From Cristatella mucedo (Eukaryota > Bryozoa > Phylactolaemata > Cristatellidae), in contig WPIO01000098.1 of assembly GCA_009760855.2 (NCBI GenBank), forward strand, positions 1,481,001 to 1,545,000: a stretch of 64,000 nucleotides of DNA, in the 5' to 3' direction. The notes beneath the pieces were generated by a model. That model saw only the letters and a program-made list of their open reading frames with translations. It made no database searches and was not told where the DNA came from. Below, in pieces: positions 33,665-45,400 of the stretch. Each line of letters opens with the position of its first letter. Position 1 is the stretch's first letter. Both the position numbers and the translations under genes were made by a program.

Positions 33665-33671
<7 letters not shown>
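32971..33671. other. GC-balanced DNA with overlapping frames, no gene recognised
   Basis: Frames of 90-144 codons overlap on both strands; none shows a domain. GCAGCAGCAG-type low complexity near 33,355. Confidence 0.35.

Positions 33672-33729
<58 letters not shown>
33672..33729. repeat. GA/CT microsatellite
   Basis: About 58 bp of GA dinucleotides followed by GACAGAGAGACAG-type imperfect repeats. Confidence 0.95.
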
Positions 33730-33735
<6 letters not shown>

Positions 33736-33949
33736 CAGCGAGACAGGGAGACAGAGAGACAGAGAGACAGACCGAGTTAGAGCCTCAGGCACAGACCGCA
33801 AGGCATTAAAGCTGCTGCGGGTGTTGCAGTATGCGAGCGTAGGGTGTGGGATAAACAGGCCACCTATGCAGGTTTTGACAAATTATGCTTACTTTTCTCT
33901 TGGTCACTCTCCATGCAATGCTAATCATAAATACCTCGCAGACGCCAAG

Positions 33950-34530
33950 CTCCAATTTGTATTGCATGTAAGACTAGACTTTGTTCAAAGGGCATGCAGG
34001 TCCTCAGATAACGTCTTTCATCTGCTACGGCCCGATTCAATACCGAAATGCACTACAGAATGACCCAAGAGCATACTAAATAAGCTGTATTTGTTCGATT
34101 CTACATAGCTGTACTCGCCTGCTGTGTGTATTCAAACAATTTCCCGTAACTGCCTCAACATTCTGAACTTTCCGAAGAAACCTTCCGAAATTGGTTCTCA
34201 AAGCTCCAATTTTGAATACTGCATACATAATATTTATGTACTCAATACATTATACGATGCACTCTGTGAAAGTATTGCGGCAATATCTTACTAATTCTGC
34301 AAGTTCAGTCTCGGGCGATGAATGGAATGTGACGACAGTGATTAGACCGGTAGCCGAAATCCGCTATAAAGCACGGCGAATCGATGAAAAATCGGCTGTG
34401 CGAAGCTCGATTTATGATTCCTCGAAAATCCTTGCCACGCGTGCACATTGTGACAAACCAATTATGTGTTTAATCTCAGACAATGCATGGCAATTAACGA
34501 TAATTGCCTGGTAACCGGTACTTTATTTCG
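33950..34530. repeat. Diverged repeat R2, copy 2
   Basis: Aligns with 24,760-25,410 in the same orientation (GACTAGACTTTGTTCAAAGG, CAATACATTATACGAT, TTTAATCTCAGACAATG). Both copies are old. Confidence 0.55.
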
Positions 34531-34559
34531 ATGGATCCAAAATCGCTGGAAAGGAGCAG

Positions 34560-34850
34560 ATGACAGCAGCGTTCTGACGGCAGCAGCATTGGCCGCCCCG
34601 GATACCACTGCACTGCGGCCTTGCTACAACACCATGCTGGTTCTCAAAGGAGGCTGCACTGAGCAAGGATGAAGACATGTGCGGTGGCACAGCCCAAAGC
34701 TGACAATCGGACGGAGAGGTGTTTGACACCTATGGGGATTAAAGCAACTCGTACTGTGCATGGGGTCTATTCAAAGTAAAACACGAATCCGACAATATCT
34801 TGGCGGAAATATTGCGGCATGGCTCAAACATCTTTATGCCAAAACTGCCA
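34560..34850. repeat. Repeat R3, copy 2
   Basis: See copy at 32,698. The pair is about 1.86 kb apart, with R2 copy 2 and a GA microsatellite in between. Confidence 0.7.
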
Positions 34851-35231
34851 CCTGTCTCTAAGATTCTCTGCTATCAGCTCATCATGCTCACAGTCATATA
34901 GTCTGCATACTCGCTGGCCACTTTATCCGCAAGTAGAGTATCTTGTTTAGCACGTGAGCAAGAAACAAAAAACAGCAAGCTTACCCAGGCCGAAAGCACA
35001 AAGGAGGCTAGCATCCACCGCCGGACACGTCATTTACACAAGATCTGATGCTGACTCAAGCAAGTCTCGGTCTGACTCACCCAATAACGGATTCCCCAAC
35101 CTCCAATACAGTGATATCTTTGCTAGCAACTTCTGGGAGAGCTCTTTCACAGATTGGATACTGCTAGTTTTCCTACAGTGTTAGCTAACATCAAACTCTC
35201 ACAAGAGCCCAGTTACTTTTATTTTTTACAG

Positions 35232-35364
35232 GCTTGTGCATTCCAGTGCTTGAAGCCCTCCAAGTGCAATGGTTGCACCACAATGGTCCGAAAGGATCAT
35301 CTTACAAATTGTGCACCAGGACGTCATATTGGGGGCAGCCACCACACGGATAAGACATGGCCAA
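35232..35364 (+). CDS. Possible exon with a Cys/His zinc-finger-like motif
   Basis: A strong acceptor (CTTTTATTTTTTACAG, ending at 35,231) is followed by an open frame ACAFQCLKPSKCNGCTT then MVRKDHLTNC. The C-x5-C-x2-C and H-x3-C spacing loosely recalls TRAF-type zinc fingers. A possible donor AAA|GTAACT lies at 35,365; otherwise the frame stops three bases later. No neighbouring exon was found and the L-x2-H spacing of real TRAF fingers is not exact, so this may be chance. Confidence 0.25.
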
Positions 35365-35875
35365 AGTAACTTACTTGAGAATCAGCAACGAATACAAGCA
35401 AGTGACTACAGATGGACAGATTGACCAGACTGAAAGCAAATTCAAATGCTTACCACTGCGAGACAGCGATGACGAATGCACGACCTTTTTTCATTTTCCC
35501 TGGTACCCTGAAGCGCGCTTCATGTCTATGCAGGCACCTCCTATTCGGCCGTGGATTGGCCCATGCAGCCATCGCACTTCATGCAGCGCCCTGGAACCTG
35601 CCAACCATTAGGCGGATTAGTGCATTACCTTTGAGGCAGGCATGGGACAGGGCTTGGAGGGGGACGATAAGATAACACGCAAGCACCAAGCACAGTTAAT
35701 TCTATAAAGTAACCAAATAATCCCAGCAACAAACAGACTGCAGAGAGACATCAGCAGCAGGTGAGAGCTGATGCAGCAACAAAGAGCAGATGCAACACGA
35801 CCAAGGTCTGCGTCAGCATGCACAGCACACCACGGTAGCTGGCTAATAATGCACTTATAGCATTGCATCACAAGG
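35365..35875. other. Unique DNA, no gene seen
   Basis: Short frames only. Confidence 0.4.
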
Positions 35876-35955
35876 GATAATAATAATTACTACAATAATA
35901 ATGCACTTGATAAAGAGCCCTCTGAGAACTCAATCTCTTTCTAGGTGCTTTAGGG
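35876..35955 (-). mobile_element. LINE-A 3' tail only
   Basis: On the + strand AATAATAATGCACTTGATAA, then AGAACTCAATCTCTTTCTAG and GTGCTTTA, i.e. the reversed last 80 bp of LINE-A including one arm set of the terminal hairpin and the ATT tail. An extremely 5'-truncated insertion. Confidence 0.7.
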
Positions 35956-36736
35956 GAAGGCTGTGGTTCCTGCCTGCATAGCCCTGGTTTTCAATCGAGC
36001 CTAGAGGTTTCAGAATCGATTTCCAACCGCAATGGAAACAAGACAATTGTCCACATTTGGAGCAATAAATGCCAGATTGTCGTGGCGATCGCGATACGGT
36101 CCAGTCAGCTTGTCCTCACGTGCACAATCGGTGCATACATTTTGCTTGTTCTGAAATATCGTGCCAACTGAGGCAGTTCTAGTTCGTGAAATGCATTGCC
36201 GACTTGTCTGCTGCACTCGAGTTGGAAGTAGTCGCAGCTGGCTGACCAGCCGTCTCGAGTGTGCTCACTGCCCCAGGCATGCTTCTAACATCAATCTTCA
36301 CAGAAGGCTCTACTTTTAGCTCGACACAATCGGCAGAAGCTGACACGCAGCTGCCAGTCGTGTCACGATTGAGAAATCGCCGAGTCTGTGAGACTGGACT
36401 AACTGGCTGCCCAGCATTCGGCAATTACCTGAAATGTCAATCAATATTGGCATTCGCAGAGAATGTCTGGGTCGTGTCCACTAACAGGCCTTCATGCAGG
36501 TGCTGAACGGGCTAGCTGGCAGTGCTAGAATGGTCACTGTCTAATAATGTCAAGTGCTTAATGAGAGTTCAAACATGGCAGGTATGTACCACATACCAAG
36601 GCAGCCCATTCATCACTGACAGTCTTCCTAGGTGCAAGCTTCCATCGCTTTGAAAGGGCTCGCCCCTCTGCTTTGTTTGGCTGCACATGTCTATCTAAGT
36701 CTAAGTCAAAATCTCAGCTCGCATCTCCTCTGTTCC
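35956..36736. other. Unique DNA, no gene recognised
   Basis: A - strand frame at 36,179-36,424 is Ser/Ala/Thr-rich and one at 36,010-36,216 contains NKQNVCTDCAREDKL. Neither has a recognised domain. Confidence 0.35.
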
Positions 36737-36822
36737 CACACAGACACAGACACACACACAGACACACACACACATACAAACACACCCACACGCATGCACA
36801 CATGCACACATGCACACAGACT
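36737..36822. repeat. CA/GT microsatellite, imperfect
   Basis: ACACAGACAC and CACATGCACA units over about 85 bp. Confidence 0.9.
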
Positions 36823-36924
36823 TGCACAATGGCACTGACACGACAACGATGAGCCGATCGTCCACCTGTGCTAGCTAAGACCTGTGCTGTCGGTGCACGA
36901 GACGATCCGTAGCAGCCAGACAAT

Positions 36925-37120
36925 AGTGCATGGCTGGAGCCAAAGAATAAAGTGACCTACAAGTGAGCAACAGAACGTTAAAGTCGATCCGTTGCTTGAC
37001 TGGTAGCCAGTGCAGGTCGGCGAGAAGTGGTGTGATGTGGCAACAGCAACACTCACGACAGACAACCCTAGCTGTGGAGTTTTGCTCAGCTGCAATCGTC
37101 TGATGTTCGAGCAACAGGAG
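36925..37120 (-). mobile_element. LINE-A internal fragment
   Basis: The - strand encodes HHFSPTCTGYQSSNGSTL in one frame and CCCHITPLLADLHWLPVKQR in the next, the LINE-A segment between the zinc-knuckle-like region and the C-terminus. Both ends truncated. Confidence 0.65.
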
Positions 37121-37694
37121 AAGAACCGGCAAAAGCTATAAAAAAGAATGAGTCAAACAAAAGAAACCTGTTGTAGGACGTTTTCCCGTGGACGTTACCC
37201 CTATACTTTCCTACCCAGGACATTTCAACTCTAACAATATCCCGGTTAGGCAATCTTGTCCTAGGTGTATGAATGAATAGCTAAAAATACAGATTAAATA
37301 AATACGTAATTACATGTAGTTCGGGCTCTATGAAAATAAAACCAACTCAATATAATTAGAGGAATTAATGGATTGGAAGGATGGTTTCTAACGGAGCCAG
37401 CTGCGGCAGCGATTGTGGCAGCTGCAGCAGCAGCAAGTTGCATATACAGTTATACATAGACAGTTATACATATACGGTCCTGCGGAAGTTATGTCTCGCT
37501 CGACGCCTCCAAACGCCCGTTTGTAGCTGTCAAAGCTGGTGCGTGCTGCAGCCTGCCTCGCGATCCTGCACATAAGTGCTAACCCACTGAGGTCTACTGA
37601 GAAAAAAGCGACCTCAAAAGATCTAGTTACGCAGTAATACGCACTAATTAAAGCGCCCGATGCAAGCAATTGTAGATTTAGGTGGCTGAGGCAC

Positions 37695-37800
37695 AGTCTG
37701 CCCTAAACCCTGAACCCTAAACCCTAAAGCCCTCACCCTAAAACCCAAGCCCTAATCTCTAAACCTTAAACCCTTAAAACCCTAAACGCTACACCCTAAA
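37695..37800. repeat. Interstitial telomere-like tract (CCCTAAA type)
   Basis: About ten imperfect units of CCCTAAA, with variants CCCTGAA, CCCTAAAG, CCCTCAC and CTTAAAC. The 7-base TTTAGGG form is the plant/algal type; most animals use TTAGGG. It ends just before the Polinton integrase fragment. Confidence 0.7.
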
Positions 37801-37936
37801 ATGCAAGGGCTAAACCATAAAATAGGAAATGTCCGGCCCCAGAGGGGAAATGTCCAGGGAATTTTCCAGGGGGTAAATGTCCGTACCCGGAGAAACCGAA
37901 GTACCATTGAAAGTATGAAAACAAAAGGACGCATTA

Positions 37937-38152
37937 GAACTTGGAACATTTGCTAAATATTTCGTAGAACCGGATAAAGAAGAAGATAAAAAAAGAATAA
38001 GAGCTACAGATCCGATATGGAGTTTGACAAAGCATGCGATCGTTTGAATAATGGTAACAAAAGACAACCGAATTAGATATTTTTCAAACGATATAAAGAG
38101 AAGTCTTGTCAACGAAGAATTGCAAGTAATCAAACCGCAATCAAACTTTTGA
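37937..38152 (+). pseudogene. Polinton-type integrase relic, C-terminal region
   Basis: Reads ELGTFAKYFVEPDKEEDKKR then RATDPIWSLTKHAI, a stop, and IRYFSNDIKR, then LVNEELQVI. The G-T-x-A/V-K/R-Y, ATDPIWSL and EELQVI pattern marks the chromodomain-like C-terminal part after the core of Polinton-type integrases, and the same sequence follows the core at 53.7 kb. One stop within 72 codons. Only this C-terminal piece of the element survives here. Confidence 0.6.
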
Positions 38153-38289
38153 GAAGTGTCTAGTTTATCCGTGCCGTTAACAATATAATTGATTTCCTCT
38201 CTGGTTGTTGCATCGTCGGAAAAAGCATATGATACCTTTGAGATAAACTTTGCATATACTTGTAGTGCTGCTGTTCTGTGTTTGTCTAT

Positions 38290-38523
38290 TTAGGCAAGGA
38301 CGCCATACATTGATAGCAAAATTGTAATTACTGCTGCACGTGCAGGAACAATGTTAGATCGGTCTGGGACTGATGGGATGTAAGTGCCGGAAGTCATTAC
38401 TCTAGCGACATGACGATGTTTCCAAATTTGTGTGCATATCTTTGTTAAACTCAGTAGGCACTGACTTACGTTGCTGTTGTATTGAATGACTTCTTCATAC
38501 CTTTGATTGACATAGTTTCTCAT
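38290..38523 (-). other. Short unidentified frame beside the integrase relic
   Basis: 77 codons, MRNYVNQRYEEVIQYNSNV to LLSMYGVLA, convergent to the integrase piece. The DNA between them (38,150-38,290) is weakly similar to 53,930-54,060 next to the other integrase relic, so it may be part of the same element. No family recognised. Confidence 0.25.
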
Positions 38524-39084
38524 CTTTCTATTTTACCGTCGTTTTTATTTCTGCCTGTGGCGTTGCTACGCTACCGGCGTTAGTCGGGCGGTACCGGGCA
38601 GACGATATTCAAATGAACATGCACACGTGACTTGAACAAAATGGTGATGGCTTCGGCAAGATCGCCCTACTTATCCAGGCCCACTAACCTCATACACGTA
38701 CCTTAACCACTCTCTTAAGCCCTACAGTGGTCACAGTCCACAAAAAGAAGACGCAGTATGCTTGGCTTGGGAAGATTGATGATGATTGGTAAGATTTTAA
38801 CTGCCTACTCGCGTCGTACTACGCGAAATAGGTTCTCATTGATCTGTCTCGGCAATAGTGACTCGGCGAATGGTCACCATCGAGGCATCGACCATTAGCG
38901 TCGTATTTGAGTGATAGGTTCTGATGGAAAAATAACTATTTTCAGCCCATTCATTTGCTATCTTCAGCCGATTCCTCATCTCTCGCTCTCTCGAGAAGTT
39001 TCCAGCATCCTGCCATTAAAGTTACAGTACTATGGATTCGAAGCATCGTAGAATGAATAATTTTACGCCCCTTTCCACATTTTA
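38524..39084. other. 5' flank of MYPT copy B, no gene seen
   Basis: Unique sequence. Similarity to the copy A and C flanks begins at about 39,080. Confidence 0.4.
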
Positions 39085-39345
39085 ATGTTCGCCATTTCAG
39101 CGTGTGGTTCAGAAATTGACATTCCGACTTCGGCACTGGGCTCAGACACAACTCCGGCAACAGATCTTGGCACTGAACTGAATTATATTTTGTCGCTTAA
39201 CACGATTGACTCACTAATAAACGAACCTAGTTGAGTTACCGACTCAAGCATAGCCATTAACTCAACGTTCAATTAAAAACATAATTTCATGTCTGGAATC
39301 GAAATAGCATAATACCTAACATCAAAAGAGTCATTGGAAGCACTA
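39085..39345 (-). pseudogene. Divergent ORF, copy B (two stops)
   Basis: Reads YAISIPDMKLCF, stop, LNVELMAMLESVTQLGSF, then a stop, SSVPRSVAGVVSEPSAEVGM and SISEPHAEM, aligning with the open frame at 55,581-55,907 with almost no length change. The frame has been kept while about half the residues changed, which suggests past coding, but this copy is now interrupted. Confidence 0.45.
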
Positions 39346-39431
39346 TCGCTATCGAACGCGTACGACTAGGTTAGCTGGGGGAAGCCAGGAGCTGCAGCTC
39401 CACATTTGTGCGTTGAGACGCAGGCTTCGAT

Positions 39432-39452
39432 CACGTGATATAGTTATCCAAT
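39432..39452. promoter_or_regulatory. Candidate bidirectional promoter, copy B
   Basis: E-box CACGTG (39,432-39,437) and CCAAT (39,448-39,452), the same order and near-same spacing as in copies A and C. About 420-440 bp upstream of the exon 1 ATG. Confidence 0.45.
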
Positions 39453-39870
39453 AGTGTTACGAGACGACTCCGTCTAACTGCAGTGGGGCTTAACTTCCGT
39501 CCAGCCCGCGCCTGCCACGAATTGTTTTCCGCACTTTCCGACGAAACGACCTTGCGAGCGAGCAGACTTATGAGCGAGTAGGGAATTTTTGTCGTAAAGG
39601 GTCAAAACACTTCCTCAGGAAAGATCAACATAGTTTCGTGCAGGGACCCTTAATTGTTTTACGGAATGCAACCATCAAGCTGTCTGCCAGCCGTTGGAAA
39701 CTGTCGCTCGGATTTTCTAGGCAAGTGTTGCACCAACACTGCAGATGGCTTGCCAAAAACCATTGTCTTACGCAGACGTTGCGTCGGCTTCCTTGTTCTC
39801 GTCACGCGATTAAGTGACGACAGACGAGTCTTCGTCCATTCGACGAATTGCGATAGTTCGACGCGGATCG

Positions 39871-40032
39871 ATGGCTGAGAAAAGAAAAGAAGCAAAGAGG
39901 GTGCGGTTCGAGCCCGGCATCGTTTTAATGGCCGCCTGCTCGGCCGGCGATAACGAAGATGTTCGCGTCCTGTTGGAAGCTGGGGGAAACCCTAACACCG
40001 CCAATGTGGATGGATTGACGCCGCTCCATCAG
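39871..40032 (+). CDS. PPP1R12: Copy B exon 1: PP1-binding motif and first ankyrin repeat
   Basis: Starts MAEKRKEAKRVRFEPG and ends with the ankyrin signature GLTPLHQ before GTACCA. An in-frame upstream ATG exists at 39,814. The chosen ATG aligns with MAED of copies A and C. The 29-residue helix between MAE and the PP1 motif in C is missing here. Confidence 0.75.
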
Positions 40033-41083
40033 GTACCAATTTTTGGGGGCGGCTGCATTTTCGCTGCTGGTCAAGTTCTTTTGGCGCTCCCCCCGTTCTT
40101 CGGCATTCTTGTAGCAGCGATTACGCCTCCGCGATAGAGTCTGTGTGCGGGAGCGCGAGCGTTTTCGTCTGAATGCATATATCCTGTGAACTTGTATTCA
40201 GCCCTCGTGCCACTGTTTAAGACGCGACGTCACAAACCGCCTCTGCCGTCGCCTTGCTGAGCGGTTTAGTGTCCGATAGCTCAACTTTCTCTAGTGCTTC
40301 GCTCTGCCGTTCTCGTAGCCAACTGTGTGCAGTTGCAGGCATCTTTGAGCCCTCTTAGCGCTGGCGACGCGATCGGCCGTCTGTTTGAGGCCAGTACCTT
40401 TTTAATGCATAGCTGTACCTGGCTGCCTATAGCTTTAGTGCATCGCTGTACATCCCTTCGTGGCCGCTCGAGTTGATACTCGAAGGTCACAAGATACATC
40501 GATGCGGTACTCGATTTGCAAGGAGAGCCTGCCGACGAAATCTCCTCCACCTGTACATCCATTAAAGGCAGCCAATCAGCCGGCCAGCTTGCCTGCAGCA
40601 CAGTGGCCATGGCCAGTGTAGAGGTTAGTGCTAGTGGCACAGTGAGTTGATGGCTGGCTGGGGGGGGGGGGCTTCATCGATATAGCTACCTTATCTGTAC
40701 CGGGTTAGCAAATACGGCATGCATATGAGACCATAAGGTTTTTTTAGACAATAGTGTCACGGTTGAATTACTAGGGCATATATATGACCGGTATTGTTGT
40801 AGCACTGTGATTGGACTTGTCAATGGGGGTTTGTAATATTGAGTGCTGGCATTTCATTCTCCAAGTCGCGGTATCTAGCTGCTGGACAGGCCGGGCATGG
40901 CCGGACTGTTTCCAGCTCGACTCAGCGCCTGTGCATGCGACTGGTGGCAATTTCTCTGCATTTTCAGTGTACCAGAGCTTATGCTGCTGCTAGCCCACAG
41001 TGGTAACTGACCTCATGCTCTGCCTCTTTCTTTGTCTCTCCCTCTCTCTCTCCCTCTGTCTCTCCTTTTCTATCACTCTCTAT

Positions 41084-41118
<35 letters not shown>

Positions 41119-42439
41119 GCTCTGTATCTCTGTCTACCTCTCTCCCTCTTCCTTTCTTCCCCTCTTTGAATTATTCGTTTCGTAATCCTGACTTCGGTAG
41201 CATGCCTCCACTGGGTAGTGAAGCCTGCCTGCACGGGGCAGTATGAGGTGGGAGGCAACCTTGCATGAAGCAGGCAGGCTGCTCCTTGAACACTTCTCTG
41301 TCCCCCCCCAATTGAACAGCACAGCTGCCTGCAAGGTCGATGGTCTGTATGTTTAATAGCTGGAATTGCTGAATTGAATTTCGGAAATGCTGACTGTGCC
41401 ACCCTGTAGTATCTAGAGTGCATATCGGTTGCACAATATTAGCAGCTGGTTATTGAATAGTTCGATAAAGCAAAGTCGTGTCTTCTGTTCAAAAGCTTGC
41501 TAGCACTTGTGGGAAGAGGCAAAGTGGCTTTAAAACTACCAAAAGGCTGCACTTGTATTTGAGAACTTGGTTAGTGCCACGCCAATTGAGGCCAATCTGC
41601 TCCGAGCCTAGTTTTGCTGCTGCCGCCGTTGGGCTATTCGAGCCATCCCAGATGGTAGCACTGGTACCAATCTGGCAGGGCATTAACTGGTGAGCTGACC
41701 CATCCCGTCTGGCTATAACCGATAGGCATGGCATCATTTTGGCTGTTCAGAAATAGCATATCAGGTTGCAGCCTGTAATAGTGCCTACAGCATGCTAGCT
41801 GACTCTTCTCCCATCCAGTGCCAACTGATTCAAGGATAAATGATTGGGTGACGTTCAGCCTGTTAAGTGTGCAGCATGTCGGGCAGTCCTACTTCTAAAA
41901 TAGCAGCCATTTTGATGCAGTGCTAAACCACAAAGTTGGAATGTTTTTACCAACTCCACATGAACTTGTAAATACATTCCGGAGCAGACAAAGAGCAACC
42001 GAGGTGTAGTTACTGGATGCTTAAGTTGTTTCTTAGCAAATTGTCTATGGTCGGCTGATAGTTCGCTTATTGCGACCCCTAGTAGAAGGCAACTTTCACC
42101 TGTTGTACTATTGTGGCTGCATTGATACATGACTCACATTGTGATAATGCCAAGCTCCACGTGCAATATTCTCATGCTGTTATTTATGGACAAAGTTTTC
42201 CGGCTGAGATGTTTTGCTCTCCATGGCAATCATGTACTTGCCGTCTAGGCATGCATTGATGAAAACTTAGAGATGGTTAAGTTACTAATCGTCCATGGTG
42301 CCGATGTCAACGCACAAGACAATGAAGGCTGGACAGCCATTCATGCTTCGGCATCATGTGGCTACAAGGATATTACCAGGTAGCTGTGATTGCTGCTTTT
42401 GAATCTCCCTTGCTGTATAACTATATTTGTTTGTGTGCG

Positions 42440-42486
<47 letters not shown>

Positions 42487-45400
42487 CCTTCGGTAACTCC
42501 GTAAATTGATAAACATTATGTGGACGTTACGAAGGAGAGTGTCGTGTAGGGCACTCACAGCGTAAGCGGCTTTTGTATGCATTGGGTAGCCAACGCAACA
42601 AAGAGAAAATAGGAAGCATAGCAGAGTCAGAGGAGCAGTTGAGGTAGTGAGTAGCATAGAAGTAGCAGCTCAGGACCGCTGAAAGGAATAAGCCATAGTC
42701 GGCAGCAGGAGAGTAGTTTTCGTGGTGTAAGAATCGTGAAAGAGAGTTCCACAGTCTAGGACCTACAGACCTAAAGCTTCTGTCCCCAACGGTCTTCAAG
42801 CAAATGCTTTACTCACGAATCTATCACAGAATTTCACCCAGCCTCATGTTGACCATGTCATTTCCATCGGCATTCTACTTTTCTCATGCTCGTGTTTTGG
42901 TTACTGTACCTGTCAGCACTAGTTTCTGCAGCTTGCCGCATGTATGACCCCTTCTCTTCCACGGTTTCTAGTAGCAGGGCCAGAGAGAACTCGGCATTTG
43001 AAAGAAGTCGAATAGAAAACTGTTAAAACAGCAATTTGATTAAGGAAATAAGTCCTGAGGCCGTAACCGTTGCTGGCTCCAGCAGACTTAAGCTTAAACT
43101 AGTGGCATTACAGCAATTAGCCTAGTTCTTCCTAAGCGACGCCTGTCAATGAGATCGCATACCATTCGTGCCGAGGTAACAAGTGTCTTGAAACCTCATC
43201 GTGAGGAGCAAGACCTCCCAGTAGCCTAGTTAATTTGGTCATAGAGGCATGCTGACCGACTAGCTGGGACAAAGCGAACGTGCAGGGAGACATGCGGTTT
43301 GTAAGAGTTTGTGGATTACAGCTGAGAGTGGCTGTGTGGGTCGTCTTTAGTTGTCAGTGAGCGTTTGGAGCAAGCTGCTGCTGCTGCTTTTGAGGTGTAT
43401 GTTTCCTGCCTGAACTGAAAGCTGAATTTTCATGATAAAATCCTTGGAGTGCACGTACAAACTCTTGGGCAAGCACACGTGCTCCAGCTTGTGCTTTGGC
43501 TTGTAAACTGGGGCCCACACCAGTCCACGCACAGGTCGCCAGGGTCCTGCTCAGCTGCTCTTGGCATTTGTTCTTTAGCCGACGTGCAAACAGTCGACAT
43601 TTGCGGGCTCTCTGTTGTCAGGTATTTGATTGACAGCGGGGCACAGCTGGATGTCACAAACTGTGACGGCGATCGACCGGTCGACATGGCTGACTCATCA
43701 GAAATCGAGTCGCTTATACAAAAGGCCATGTTGGTAAGTCAGGCAGTCGAAAGACTGCCCTTAAGCTGTTATATCGTGCCAGAATCGAGCGAAGGTCAGC
43801 AGACAACCTGCCTGTTGAGGTACTGAGCAGGCACTGGCCGTTCACTCTCTTGCGACGGCTTGGTGTCCCTCGTTTTTCATCTTTTCCTGCTGTCCTGATC
43901 TGAACTAAATTGGTCGCGTTGTTGCTATATTAAAGCAACATCCAGCCGTAGTTCCAAGTTCATCATCCTGTATGCCTGCCTGTAGTTGCTCAGATGACTG
44001 TATTGTGAAACCATTGTAAGAATATTAGCCAGAGCTCCATCTCTTGGCTGCCCACAGTCAGATAAGATAGCGATGCAGCCAATGCATTGTTGGCACAACT
44101 TGCCAGCTATGTTTAGGGAAAGGTTAGTGTCGTGACCCCTGGTTAGTGCAGTCGCAGTCTGGTCCAAGGCATGCATGACTGGGTAGGAAGAGGTAGCATA
44201 TATTACGCTCTTAGCATATCGTTCGTAAAAGCTGTCGTGATTGGCTTGTCTGGGCAAAGTTGTAAAATTCTCGTCCACCTTCTTTCCCTATCGAGTTCCA
44301 GGCTACTTCCATACTTGTGTGTGTGTGAGGGCACCTCTATCCTGTCCTAAGTGTTGGCCCCAGCATGCTATGTGAGTGCGAATATGAGTGTAAGCATCGC
44401 TGATCATGCAGTGGCAGATAGTTAGCTCAACTATAAGGGAATCATAGTATCAGAAAGCATATCCAGGGTGTATGGAAGTCCTACAGCATGTCATGTATTG
44501 CACTTCTGTCCATAAGTTCACAAAGTGGTACACACCAAGTGGGTGTTGTGCAGGAGCGTTTTATATTGGGCACTTACAGCGTAAACGGCTTTCGGTATGT
44601 ATTCGCTAGGTAACAGACTTTGTCTCACGAAATAAAAAGAAAGTGGGAAGCATTGATGAATCAGGAGAGCAGTTGCAGTTGTGAGTGGCATGTAAGTAGC
44701 AGCTCAGGGCCGCTGAATAGGATGAGCCGTAATCGGCAGCAGGAGTGTAGCCTTCGTGCCTAAGAATTGTGGAAGCTAGTTCCACAGTCCGGAGAAGGAC
44801 CCACGGAAGTGAGTTTCCCTCTCTCTTGTTTTGTCACTAAAACTTAAGGCTACCCGGATAATTGACTCGGGCTTGTCCCCATTCATTTCTTTTCGAGTTC
44901 AGGTTCAGGAAAAGAAGCCGGCACAGCAACAAGGAGCCGTCGAAATCACGGTTGAATATAAGGTTAGTCGAAAGAAAAAGTTCTCTTCGGTCCATCTAAA
45001 TTGCCAAGCTGGCTAAACACGCACTGCACCTTGATATTGGCGTCCACACTCGTTAAGTAATGTAGTGTAATTGTAATGCATATCCGTCTGTAACTCCACA
45101 AAGTCAGAAAGACCACGTGGGTGTTACGCAGGATAGTTTTGTATAGCACACTCACAGCCTAATCGACTTTCGGTACGCATTCGGTAGCCAACAGACTTGG
45201 TCTCACGAAACAAAGAGAAAGTGGGAAGCATAGCAGAGTCAGGAGAGCAGTTGAGGTAGTGACTAGCATAGAAGTAGCAGCTCAGGACCGCTGAAAAAGA
45301 TGTGCCATAGTCGGCATTAAGAGAGTAATTGTAGTTGTGTAAGAATTGTGGAAGCAAGTTCCCCAGTCTAGGACCTGCAGAGCTAAAGCTTCTGTGGCCA

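Noticed and set aside
32270-33674. Cluster of 90-144-codon frames on both strands
   Set aside because: Overlapping frames in GC-balanced DNA, without domains, splice borders or duplicated copies to test; number and length are near chance expectation.
37810-38133. 107-codon frame on the - strand
   Set aside because: Opposite-strand shadow of the integrase C-terminal relic, whose ATDPIWSL and EELQVI motifs are on the + strand.
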